A stretch of 64,000 nucleotides of DNA from Planctomycetaceae bacterium (lineage in GTDB: Bacteria > Planctomycetota > Phycisphaerae > UBA1845 > UTPLA1). Within the stretch, counting starts at the first letter, position 1, and every line of letters starts with the position of its first letter. Shown in pieces: positions 15,683 through 26,400 of the stretch. Where the stretch lies: the NCBI GenBank assembly GCA_006969385.1, contig CP030884.1, positions 620,001 to 684,000 of the forward strand. Direction: 5' to 3'. A program made the position numbers and the translations under genes. The notes under the pieces are model-generated. The model was not told the origin of the DNA. It was given only the letters and a program-made list of their open reading frames with translations, and did no database searches.

Positions 15683-17329
15683 CTAATGTTGATGCGCCGG
15701 CGGTTGCGGCGGCACATGCACTTCGGCGAACTCTTTGATTGTCTCGGCCATCTTATCGCGGACGCGTGCCGCGTTGTAAAGGCCGGTCTCGTCGGACAAG
15801 GCAAACAAATACTGACCGTCGCGCTGACAACCTTCCAACGGCACGACCGCTGCCTCAAACGGTTGAATCTTGCCCTGATGGTTCATGAAACTGCCCGCCC
15901 GCTCGGTCCACGGACACGCCGGCACCACGACATCCGCCGCCTCGGTCAACTTATTCGGGAACAGGTCGTGGGCGATCAACACGCCCGCCTCGGCGATCTT
16001 GCCGGCGGCCGATGCCAGATCCTTCGGCACCCATTCTTTACTCGGGTATCCACCACTGACCCACACACCCGCATATTCGTTCTTACCTGCGGCTGCGACG
16101 AAGTCTTCGAACTTGGCCTGTTTGCCGCCCAGCGACTTCAAGATCAGCTCGATACCGCGCCGGTTGGGGCACTTCTCGGCCATGATCGTGAACTTGGGTG
16201 GATGACCGTTGGTCGCACCGACAGGGAAATTTTTGTCTTCACCCTCATATGGCACCGGCCCCAGTACCAACGTCGCGTCGCTATCAATGCTGCGGACAAA
16301 GGTGGCCAACAACCACGCTTCTTCGCAGGCCATAAACGGCGAGAGCACGCACGCCAGCGAACCATCGCCTTTTTCGCGTACGACCTTCTCAAACCGCAAC
16401 CGCACAATTTCGTCAAAGGCCGACCAGTCGGGATGCTGAGCATCAGCACCGCGGCGCACCGTGAGCTTATTCAAGCGATCGCCATCGTGGGCATATTTCC
16501 AGCCGAAGCGACCTTCATCGCAAATCCACCAGTCGTTTACGCCGGGGTTGAAGCGCGGCTTGAGCCGCCAGACTTCGCCCTTGTTGTGGTCCACGCGAAT
16601 CGCACAGCCGGTCGAACAACCGGGACAAATGCTGTCGGCCCCTTTCAGGAACCACACGCGCTGATCCATCAAAAAGTCTTTATCGAGCAGCGAACCCACC
16701 GGGCAGATGTCGACCACGTTGCCTTGCAACTCATTTTCGAGCGGCACGCCGGGGAAAATATCGATCTCGGCGCGGCTGCCGCGATTGACGATGCCCAATT
16801 CGCCGGTGCCGGCCACTTCTTCGCAGAACCGCACGCAGCGCGAACACATCACGCAGCGATCTTGATATAGCAGCGTCTTACTGCCGATGTCTTTCTTCGG
16901 ATTCTTGTTCTTCGGCTCGACCATACGGCTGGTCGCTTCACCGAATTCGAGGCTGTAATCCTGCAAATAACACTCGCCCGCCTGATCGCACACGGGGCAA
17001 TCGAGCGGGTGGTTCAGCAGGAAATACTCCATGCATTCTTTTTGGTTTTCGGCGACTTTTTCGGAGGCGAAGCGCACTTCCATGCCGTCGCGCACCGGCG
17101 TTTGGCAACTCGGAAACAGCTTCGGTGCCCAGCCCATCTCTTTGGTTTGAGGATGGGGCATCTTCATTTCCATCAGACACAATCGACACGACGCCACCAC
17201 CGACAGGCCGGGGTGATAGCAGTAGTGAGGAATATCCCACCCCGCCTCGAGCGCGGCCTGCAACACCGGAACTTTGTCCCGGCATTCGATCTCTTTACCG
17301 TCGATGATGATCTTGGGCATGTGTGCCAA
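15683..17329 (-). CDS. nuoG: NADH-quinone oxidoreductase subunit G (2Fe-2S / 4Fe-4S protein)
   Basis: 548 residues. The N-terminus holds a [2Fe-2S] ferredoxin fold (CYHPG, SCRLCLME, LFPSCQTPV), then the His-ligated cluster motif (HPLDCPVCDQAGEC), a [4Fe-4S] CVMCSRCVRFCEE and a further CPGCSTGC...WWICDEGRFG cluster set like cluster N7. The molybdopterin-type domain that follows is shorter than in long NuoG forms. It belongs to the redox arm of complex I and starts the gene run. MPKIIIDGKEI (ATG 17320) is probably the real start. NuoE/NuoF, its usual neighbours, are absent here. Confidence 0.94.
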   Translation of the reverse strand: MAHMPKIIIDGKEIECRDKVPVLQAALEAGWDIPHYCYHPGLSVVASCRLCLMEMKMPHPQTKEMGWAPKLFPSCQTPVRDGMEVRFASEKVAENQKECMEYFLLNHPLDCPVCDQAGECYLQDYSLEFGEATSRMVEPKNKNPKKDIGSKTLLYQDRCVMCSRCVRFCEEVAGTGELGIVNRGSRAEIDIFPGVPLENELQGNVVDICPVGSLLDKDFLMDQRVWFLKGADSICPGCSTGCAIRVDHNKGEVWRLKPRFNPGVNDWWICDEGRFGWKYAHDGDRLNKLTVRRGADAQHPDWSAFDEIVRLRFEKVVREKGDGSLACVLSPFMACEEAWLLATFVRSIDSDATLVLGPVPYEGEDKNFPVGATNGHPPKFTIMAEKCPNRRGIELILKSLGGKQAKFEDFVAAAGKNEYAGVWVSGGYPSKEWVPKDLASAAGKIAEAGVLIAHDLFPNKLTEAADVVVPACPWTERAGSFMNHQGKIQPFEAAVVPLEGCQRDGQYLFALSDETGLYNAARVRDKMAETIKEFAEVHVPPQPPAHQH

Positions 17330-17345
17330 TACCTAATACGACTGT

Positions 17346-17683
17346 GTGCCACTGGCCTGCTTGTCAGCCAGTGTTTCCGTTCATCAGGTGCCACTGGCCA
17401 GCTTGCCGTCAGTATTTCCGTTCTTCGGGTGCCACTGGTCAGCTTGCAGCCAGTGCTTTACCGCCGAGTGCCACTGGTCGGCTCGTTGCCAGTGCCCCAC
17501 CTCGTCGGCCAGTGCATCTTCCTCCCTCTCCCTCGCAGAGTGAAGGCGACCAAGGCGGGAGCCTGAACGGGCCGGGGTGAGGGTTGCCACCAGCGATCTG
17601 GCGCAAACCAACGAACTCAGCCACTGCCAAGTCCCTAGGCCCACCCCATTCGCCGGGTGCCACTGGTCAGCTTGCTGCCAGTG
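17346..17683. repeat. Array of GTGCCACTGG...CCAGTG hairpins upstream of nuoG
   Basis: At least five copies of a roughly 28-base hairpin, GTGCCACTGGTCAGCTTGC followed by an AGCCAGTG arm, occur at 17346-17373, 17387-17415, 17427-17455, 17464-17494 and 17654-17683, with partial copies near 17503 and 17857. The spacing is irregular and the spacers are unlike CRISPR spacers. Between 17518 and 17583 lies a degenerate CTCCCTCTCCCTC...GGCCGGGGTGAGGG element. The 596 bases between nuoG and the kinase gene contain no convincing CDS. Confidence 0.85.
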
Positions 17684-17875
17684 CTTCCTCGCCAGCGAAT
17701 CTGATACCGCAACCCACGGGGCAATTGCAGCCATCCCATTCGTGCACTTCGTGAAATTTATCACGAACCTTGCAGGCATGATAGGGGATTTTCGACGGAA
17801 TGACAGCCCTAATTTGGCGGTAGGCAAAGGGGCTTGGGAGCGTGGTGAGACGCGCGATTGCCGCTGGTCAGCTTG

Positions 17876-18016
17876 CTGGCCGTATCACCATTCAATTCCG
17901 AGCAAACCGATCGGTCGGCCGTCGTTCACACGCACCGATACGGTCGATCATCTCCGGATTTTTTAACGCCGTCGTAGCGCCCGTAAGCACTGGCTGCAAG
18001 CAGGCCAGTGGCACCC
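17876..18016. repeat. Degenerate ~140-bp element, copy 1
   Basis: This stretch resembles 23157-23290: both run GGCCGTATC...ATTCA...CCGA...CGGTCG...ACGC.CCGATAC.GTCGAT and end near CTGCAAGCAGGC. Read on the plus strand, the two copies even give similar peptides (APIRSI / APIQSI, CKQASG / CKQACG). Copy 1 spans the stop codon and last 30 codons of the histidine kinase gene and ends in an inverted CCAGTGGCACCC hairpin. Confidence 0.6.
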
Positions 18017-19290
18017 AGATCCGGTGACAGCGCCACCCGCCCGGCCAAGCCAACCAGTGGCACCCGGCGCGATGGGAGGCAACGCGGTGTTTCGGCTTCC
18101 GCCGTCGTGGCGGCGGATTGCGACACGGCCGCCCCGGGCACTTCGTCGTCTTGCGCCTGTCGCGGCAGGCGGACCGTGAAGACGGTGCCGGTTTCGGCCG
18201 TCGAAGCGACATCGATGGTGCCGCCGTGGGCGGTGACGATTTCGCGGGCGATGAACAGCCCCAGACCCAAGCCTTCGCGACGCGGCCGCGTTTCCGCATC
18301 GTCATCCATATTTCGCACCAGCGGCTGAAACACTGCAGGCAGCAAGTCCGGCGGGATCGGCCGCCCCTGATTGCGTACCGAGAAGAAGACTTCAGCGTCG
18401 TTGGCCCCCATCGACAACTCGATCGGAGTATCGGGCGCGCCGTGGGTAAATGCGTTGTTTAACAAATTGGTCAGCACCTGTCGAAGCCGACGCCCGTCGC
18501 ACGTGCATTGCAAGTCGCCGCTACGGTCGAAGGCCACAGCGCGCCCCGGATGAGCCGCCTTGAATTCCGCGATGACAACTTGCGCTAACCGCCCGACGTC
18601 TACCGACGTCGGCTCGATCGCCATTTTCCCGCCCAGGGACGGCGCGGCGAAGGCGATTAAATCCTCGACAAGCCGGGCGCACACATCCGCACTCTCCCCG
18701 ATGATGGCCAGAGCCTCCGAATCTTGTGGGTCGCCCTTGCATGCCCCACTTAGAAGCTGGGCCGACATCTTGATCGCAGATAACGGGCTGCGCAGGTCGT
18801 GTGCGAGAATAGCGAGAAAGATTTGCCGGGACTGTTCCTCGCGCCGAGTAAAACTGGCCGCGACCTGTGTAAGCGATTGGTCGATCGCCTCGTGAAAACG
18901 CATTTTGTCTAAAAGATGGTTGGCATCGGGCGGCGGGTTGCTTTCGGCCCAAAGCCGCAACACGCTGGCGCGCAGCGCGCGATATTCGGCAATCACATCA
19001 TTAATACTAAAGCCCGATCCAAAACGCGCAACGCCGTGAATCGCAGAAACTTTATCTAGCCCGTCGCTCGCCGCGCCGCCAGCCCCACCCCGACCGAGGG
19101 ATTTGCTTTGTTGCTGGGCGTCGGTTTGGGCCTCCGCCATATCGCAGACGGCCGAGCGCAGGATCGACTCGGCATCGTTGCGCAGCGCAAGCGCGCCCAT
19201 GTCCCCGCCCGCCGTTAAGGACCGCGCGAAGTTCTCCCACTCCTGAAGAATGGGCTCCATATTGGCAAGGATGAAATCCGGCAAACGCAT
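17926..19290 (-). CDS. Sensor histidine kinase (RsbRD-N-like input domain) with repeat-derived tail
   Basis: About 454 residues from ATG 19290 (MRLPDFIL); an earlier ATG at 19347 adds 19 unlikely residues. Residues 1-150 are alpha-helical and resemble the RsbRD N-terminal sensory domain (ILQEWENFARSL, FSINDVIAEYRALRASVLRLW). A dimerisation/phosphoacceptor box follows (LAHDLRSPLSAIKMSAQLL), then an ATPase domain with N (LTNLLNNAFTHG), G1 and G2 (GLGLGLFIAREIVTAHGG). No membrane segment, so probably cytosolic. The last roughly 78 residues, after TVFTVRLPR, are encoded by intergenic-type repeats (18040-18065, 17987-18016), which suggests the original stop was lost. No adjacent response regulator. 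Confidence 0.85.
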   Translation of the reverse strand: MRLPDFILANMEPILQEWENFARSLTAGGDMGALALRNDAESILRSAVCDMAEAQTDAQQQSKSLGRGGAGGAASDGLDKVSAIHGVARFGSGFSINDVIAEYRALRASVLRLWAESNPPPDANHLLDKMRFHEAIDQSLTQVAASFTRREEQSRQIFLAILAHDLRSPLSAIKMSAQLLSGACKGDPQDSEALAIIGESADVCARLVEDLIAFAAPSLGGKMAIEPTSVDVGRLAQVVIAEFKAAHPGRAVAFDRSGDLQCTCDGRRLRQVLTNLLNNAFTHGAPDTPIELSMGANDAEVFFSVRNQGRPIPPDLLPAVFQPLVRNMDDDAETRPRREGLGLGLFIAREIVTAHGGTIDVASTAETGTVFTVRLPRQAQDDEVPGAAVSQSAATTAEAETPRCLPSRRVPLVGLAGRVALSPDLGATGLLAASAYGRYDGVKKSGDDRPYRCV

Positions 19291-19488
19291 CGCTGTCCCT
19301 CCGCCTACCGTTCGGCAAAAACCAAACCCGACGCTGATACAATGCATACCGAAATATAGGCGCGATTTACCACATTTCAGGTCGAAAAATCAAGGCCTAT
19401 TATTGCGTCAGACGCCTCCGCGTTCCCCGGACCGGCCCCGCATTACAGACGGTATCAAAATCGGGCGCCACGCGTCTGCTTGACCGGC

Positions 19489-19562
19489 GGGTGGCACTGG
19501 CGGCTCCGAAGCACATGACACGTCAAAATCGGGTGCCACTGGTCGGCTTGCACGCCAGTGCA
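19489..19562. repeat. Further GTGCCACTGG hairpin copies upstream of the creatininase gene
   Basis: A full copy, GGGTGCCACTGGTCGGCTTG with its CGCCAGTG arm, lies at 19530-19560, and a half copy (GGTGGCACTGGCGGC) at 19489-19505. The interval 19291-19751 between two divergently transcribed genes has no other recognisable feature; the promoters of both genes should lie in it. Confidence 0.75.
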
Positions 19563-19751
19563 CCGAGCGCAGAGGCGACCAAACCCCATCGCATGACGGT
19601 GGGCCGGAGCGGTGCGTCGGTCGCATTCCCCACAAACAGATGTCGCAACCCCACATCGGCGTACCAACCCGGTCCACCCAGCCAAACAACTCTACTTTCG
19701 ATACACTTCTGGCTCACGTTTCGGTAAACATTTCGATATGAGGAAAGATTC

Positions 19752-20534
19752 ATGAACGATCCGTGGGACTTGATGGCGTCAAGTCTGCATTGCATCACGC
19801 AACAGCAATACAACGTTGCCGTTTTGCCGATCGGGGCGACCGAGGCACATAACTGTCATCTTCCCGAAGGACAGGATGTGCTGCTCGCCACGCACGTTGC
19901 CCGACGGTGTTGCCAGATGGCCTGGGACCAGTGCCAGTCGGTCGTGTGTCTGCCGACGTTGCCCTACGGCGTGGACTGCAATTTGATGTCCTTTCCGTTG
20001 GCGATTCATGTATCCCAAGCCACGCTCGACGCGATCGTGCGGGATATCGTCCTGTCGCTGCGCCATCATGGAATCCGAAAGGTGGTGCTGCTCAACGGAC
20101 ACGGCGGCAACGACTTCGTCCCCTTCGCGCGCCAGATGCAGGCCGACAGCGATGTTCACGTCTTCCTATGCAATTGGTGGAAGGTCGGGCACGATCGATA
20201 CGACGAATTCTTCGAACAGCCCGACGATCACGCCGGTGAACTTGAGACCTCGGTCGCGTTGGCCGTCTGTCCGGAGCTGGTGGATATGGCAGTGGCGAAA
20301 GATGGACAGGTCAGGCCGTTTCGATTCGAGGCGCTGCGGCAAGGTTGGGTCACCACCAGCCGAGATTTCTCCCGGCTGAACGATCACTGCGCCGTGGGCG
20401 ACCCCCGACATGCCACAGCCGAAAAGGGGCAAGCCTATCTCGATCTCGTCTGCGATCGGATCAGCGCGTTTTTGATTGAGTTGGCGCAAACGCCTATCGA
20501 CGAACACTTTCCGCATGTATCAAATTGGGCTTAA
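19752..20534 (+). CDS. Creatininase family amidohydrolase-like protein
   Basis: 260 residues with the family's metal-site motifs: LPIGATEAHNCHLPEGQDVLLA (in place of GSxEQHGPHLPxxTD), VVLLNGHGGND and DDHAGELETSVAL. Members are cytosolic zinc or manganese amidohydrolases acting on creatinine, formamides of flavin or mycofactocin-type peptides; the substrate here is unknown. AGGAAA lies 6 bases before the ATG. The gene is alone between repeats. Confidence 0.87.
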   Translation: MNDPWDLMASSLHCITQQQYNVAVLPIGATEAHNCHLPEGQDVLLATHVARRCCQMAWDQCQSVVCLPTLPYGVDCNLMSFPLAIHVSQATLDAIVRDIVLSLRHHGIRKVVLLNGHGGNDFVPFARQMQADSDVHVFLCNWWKVGHDRYDEFFEQPDDHAGELETSVALAVCPELVDMAVAKDGQVRPFRFEALRQGWVTTSRDFSRLNDHCAVGDPRHATAEKGQAYLDLVCDRISAFLIELAQTPIDEHFPHVSNWA

Positions 20535-20546
20535 CGAGCCCAGCGG

Positions 20547-20671
20547 CGGGTGGCATGCTTGCCCGTCAAGGCAAGCATGTGATGTGTGTGGTGACGTCAT
20601 ATCTTTACGCGACGCCAATATGCCAACTCCCGCTTCCGCATGCTCACCTTGAAGGGTGAGCATGGCACACC
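20547..20671. repeat. 125-bp double-hairpin repeat, copy 1
   Basis: The element has a first hairpin GGCATGCTTGCCCG/GGCAAGCATG, a conserved 50-base spacer (GTGGTGACGTCAT, TTTACGCGACGCCA) and a second hairpin GCATGCTCACCTTGAAGGGT/GAGCATGGCAC. Copy 2 at 21261-21384 is in the same orientation and nearly identical; a partial copy is at 26833-26928. The layout recalls bacterial BIME/REP doublets. Confidence 0.88.
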
Positions 20672-20705
20672 CGCGCGGCTCACAATTCTCTTTAGGTTGT
20701 CACAA

Positions 20706-21179
20706 TCATTCTTGAAGCGGCCATTCGTTTAACCGCTTGTATTCTCCATATTCATCTTCCCACCACCCAAGACTGACCCAACCTTCCGATTCCTTAAATA
20801 GGAACTTCAGAAAATGCTCCTCTTCCGTGATAACTCGATACCCATTCAGGTAAACAAAACAATCGCTGCAGATATGGAGCGACCCATTCTCAATTCCATC
20901 CTCAATTTCTGCTTGCATATGCATGAACAGATAAAGACGCCAATCCATTAGCTTGTCACGACTGTTCGTGTGCAGGAACGCCGTGAACCTAGGTTGTATT
21001 CCAAGGGAGATAATGGGTTCATCCGAAGAATGAAGTTGATCGACATCTAGCTGCGCCGCTAAGCACTCAGTTAGCTCACCAATCGCCCACTCCCAATACT
21101 CTTGGCTACGCACACTGTTTTGCCATGTATGCCATATTAGGCCAGCTAATTCAACATGATCCATCTTAATCGACCTCAT
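20706..21179 (-). CDS. Hypothetical protein bracketed by direct repeats
   Basis: 157 residues, rich in Trp, Glu and Asp, acidic, without signal peptide or membrane helix. It has one CSDC pair (ICSDCFVYLNG). I do not recognise the family. The gene is more A+T-rich than its neighbours and lies exactly between two direct copies of the 125-bp repeat, so it may have arrived, or could be lost, by recombination between them. MDHVEL at 21164 is an alternative start. Confidence 0.6.
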   Translation of the reverse strand: MRSIKMDHVELAGLIWHTWQNSVRSQEYWEWAIGELTECLAAQLDVDQLHSSDEPIISLGIQPRFTAFLHTNSRDKLMDWRLYLFMHMQAEIEDGIENGSLHICSDCFVYLNGYRVITEEEHFLKFLFKESEGWVSLGWWEDEYGEYKRLNEWPLQE

Positions 21180-21260
21180 GATAGTTCGGCTTATCCGTCC
21201 AAGTCGACGCCGGGGTTAAATGCACATGGCATCGTCGAACCCTTCATAGGACCACTTGAA

Positions 21261-21384
21261 CGGGTGGCATGCTTGCCCATCAAGGCAAGCATGTGATGCG
21301 TGCGGTGACGTCATAACTTTACGCGACGCCATTACGCCATTTCCCGCTTCCGCATGCTCACCTTGAAGGGTGAGCATGGCACGC
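21261..21384. repeat. 125-bp double-hairpin repeat, copy 2
   Basis: Same orientation and organisation as 20547-20671: GGGTGGCATGCTTGCCCATC, the GTGACGTCAT/TTTACGCGACGCC spacer and a closing GAAGGGTGAGCATGGCAC. It ends 33 bases after the stop of the AbgT gene on the other strand. Confidence 0.88.
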
Positions 21385-21416
21385 CGGCAATTGCGTTCGC
21401 GTTACCCGTCTTGTGC

Positions 21417-22997
<1,581 letters not shown>

Positions 22998-23339
22998 GTG
23001 GCCGACCGTTCGTTAAAGCGTTTGGTTTTTATCCTCGGGTGCACAATCGTCGGTACTATAACGTGGAGTCGCGATTGGCAAGTTGCGCGAACGCATCTGA
23101 CAATGATTTTTCGACGCGCGAATCGGGCGAGCTGGTTGGCGTACCGAGGTAGGCGACCCGGCCGTATCGCAATTCACTACCGACCGAATCGGTCGTTGGA
23201 AACTTATTTCTACGCCCCGATACAGTCGATTACGATTGAATTATTTCGAGATTTCGCTGCGCCGGTGGGCACTGTCTGCAAGCAGGCATGCGGCGCCCGC
23301 GCAAAAAGCATGTCGATCCTTTGGATCGACATGGCACCC
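22998..23339. repeat. ~140-bp element copy 2 and GTCGATCC hairpin
   Basis: The 435-base gap before the protease gene has no credible CDS. It holds the second copy of the degenerate element found at 17876-18016 (here 23157-23290, with GACCGAATCGGTC as its palindromic centre), followed by the hairpin GCATGTCGATCC/GGATCGACATGGCACCC at 23308-23339. Confidence 0.65.
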
Positions 23340-23432
23340 AAATTGACGCAACGTTTGGCCCAATCGCCGCCATGCCACCCGCCCATGCAATGGCCTTGAA
23401 TTGTCACCCGCCGATTTTGAATCGTCGCCAAA

Positions 23433-26400
23433 TTAGCAGTTGCCCTGTTTGATTTTGCATGCAGTTCGATAGATACGCTGCGCTTGTTCTGCGTCTATCT
23501 GGTTTGCGGAGTTAAACCGCTCGAGGCGCATCAGATTACGCTTGGTCCCGGTTTGTTTGTGCGGGCAACCTAAGATGTGGGCGATTTCATGAGCAATGGT
23601 CGCGCGCGTGCTGTCGACCTTGTCTTTCTTAACGGCGATCGTGTTGGCCCATTTACCACACACATCGTAAGCGGCGGGCGCTCCTTCTTCCGTTAAGACT
23701 TCGTTGGCGCCGATGGCAACACCGTTGAGGCTCTTCCATTTTCCATCGACCAGCCCCTTCATCTTCACGCCGGTGTAAATGGTGATCTTAGAGAGACTGC
23801 CTTGCAGGTTGGCATTGTCGCAGACGCATTTGGGCAACGTACTCTTGGGTGTTAGGAACATCTTTCGAACCCCCGCTTGTTCGACGGCTCCGGAGTTCAG
23901 TGTTTTCTCGGATTGCGTAACATTTTTCAGATCGTTGGTTGTGTTAAGGGTGAAACACACGCCCGTTCCTTGGTACACCTCGTTCAGGCGCTTCACTTCT
24001 GCTGTCCATTTGTCAGCGCTGGGGTGATTAGATTTTGAGAACTGGTGCACACAGAGCGGTATCGTCTTCTTCTCGGTAATTGTATGGACAGACTCTTCTG
24101 AAGAACGAACCGTCTCGGTACCATCACCGTCGACACGGACGATCTTAGACTCGATTTTTATTCGCGCCGTGTTGGCGGAATTCGGATCCGGGTCGTCAAT
24201 CTTGAATTTGATTTCGCGGCCCGTTCGTTCATTGCCCATAGCGTCGGTAAGCCGAATTCCGTTGAGGCACCAAACAATCTTGTCCCGTCGCGTCGGGCGT
24301 CTTCGAGTGGTGGATTTCAGGCAATAGGTTGTACCGAACGTCATGATTGCGCCAGATTCTCGCACGCCGACGTTCACATTTTCGTTCGGCTCGACTGCTT
24401 TATCTGCCGTAATGCCCGCGATGACGACGTCCGCAACCGGCAGTGACGTAAAGGTTGCGGGTGCCGCACTACCCAGTTCTGGCGCAACCAAGTCTGGTGC
24501 AGTTGGAGATTCAGGGATAATGGTGAGGCCGCTTGTGCCGCCGTCATCGAGATATACAACATGCACGCGAACAAAGCCGGAGTCGTCAGTCTGAACTTGA
24601 ATTTCGGGTAATGCGGGGTCGTCGGGATTGCCGGAATACCGCAGTCCGATGGCAGTAGGATTGTCGGCAACGAGCCGCAGTTGTTGACCGAGGCACGGAT
24701 TTCCTTGGGAGTCGAATAGCCGTGCGACGTAGATATCATTGGTGCCTGATGCACCGTCGAAGGGGCTGTCCGAGCTATTGGGGGGCGAAGTGATATTGAT
24801 AGGATCGTTGCTTCCACATTCGCCATTCGTAGAAGTCACAGTCAATGCAATGCCCGGTGTATTGGCCGGCCCTGCAATCTCGTCGAGATAGTCTTCTTCG
24901 CTGAACGCCTGAATCGATGTCGGAGGTCCTGCGTTGACAAAGAACCGGTAGTAGGATTGTTCTACGTTCGTATTGTCATTCGGTTCGTCGATCAGCACGA
25001 ACAGCGATTTGCCAATCGCTTGGGCTGGGATACTAACGACCTGCGATTCTCCAAGATTGAAAATGAGGGGTTGGGACAAAATGGTCGTGTTACTCTCGTC
25101 AACGACGGTTAGCGTGAGATTCTGTAATAAACCAATATCAGACGCGCTCCTTACTTGTAGATCGATCGGCACGCCGGCATAGGCATGGCCGAAAAAGTTG
25201 ATATCCGAAGGACTGCCCTGATCCGGTAGCGCTCCGGAAAGCACCGTCACATTGAGTAATGCCGGGCAAGTCCCGCCAAATGGTGACGCCAGAACCTGTG
25301 CAACAAATACACCCGCGTCATCCTGATCCAGCATTTGGTCATCATTCATATCTGCGCAGCGGCAACCGGGAGGGACCGTTGGCCCAGCAAGAAGGCAGTT
25401 GGTTAACTGCTGGATGTCCGCACCATTTCTAAGACCGTCACCGTTCGTATCACCCGGACACGATTCGCACGATGGTCCGCTCAAGCAAAGGGCGCGATCG
25501 CCGGGCACTGGGAATATTTCAGGAGGATTTTCTTGCCAACTTTGTCCGTCACCTGAGCCCGCGGCAGCATTGCTAATCCAAAAGAATTTGCAATTCGCGT
25601 CCATTTGATCGGGCAACGCCAGAATTGAAATCCAGCCGGAACTCTCGAGAATCGGATTGGGTAAGTCTGCTCGGAGTTGCCATATCTGCTCACCCGTCGA
25701 CGGTTCAAATTCTTCGGTGGGCTGCACCTCAGCCTGAACCACGATGGGCGCTCCGATGGGAGCTCCCGGTTGACCGTTGTTATCTTGGAAAAGGGTGATC
25801 TCATACTGGCTCTTAAATTGGACACCCTGACATGGGCCTTCAATGAACCCACCTTGGACGTTATAAAACGCACCCCACCACGTCAGCGTTGAGATCGGAG
25901 ACTGTACATTCCAGAAGCCATCGAATAAGCGTATCGGGACCCCGTCGATGATATCGCTTGCAAATATCTCATTGAATTGAATCGCACCGACCGTACTGTC
26001 TAAGCCAGGACCAAAAACGCCGTTGGAATCGCAATCGGCTGGAACAAACGAATCACACTGAATGAGACCCGCACAAGTTTGATCGACGTGAAAGACCTCG
26101 CCCAAGGCGAAGCAGTTTGACTGGAATTGACTATCGTCGCACGTTCCGTCGACTCGGCAGCAAGCGCCGACGGGCTCACCACTGTCAATAGTGAGTTGAT
26201 ACGTTCCGCAATCACCACCGAACCCATCGACAGCGACGTAATACGTCACACCGGCATTCAGTTGAAGATCGAATATCTGTGAGACGAATGGCTCGTCGAA
26301 ATTCGCAGTCGAGCAGCCGTCGTCATTACATTCAAGAACATTGGATGGCTGAAACGGGCAAGTCGTAAACACATACAGTTTTGTGTCGTAATCGGTGCAA

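Noticed and set aside
17323..17580. Short plus-strand open frames across the hairpin array
   Set aside because: They consist of the repeated GTGCCACTGG units read as codons, have no ribosome site, and their peptide repeats follow the DNA hairpin.
17346..17683. Possible CRISPR array
   Set aside because: The repeats are hairpins of about 28 bases with irregular gaps (13-160 bases), no uniform spacers and no cas genes nearby.
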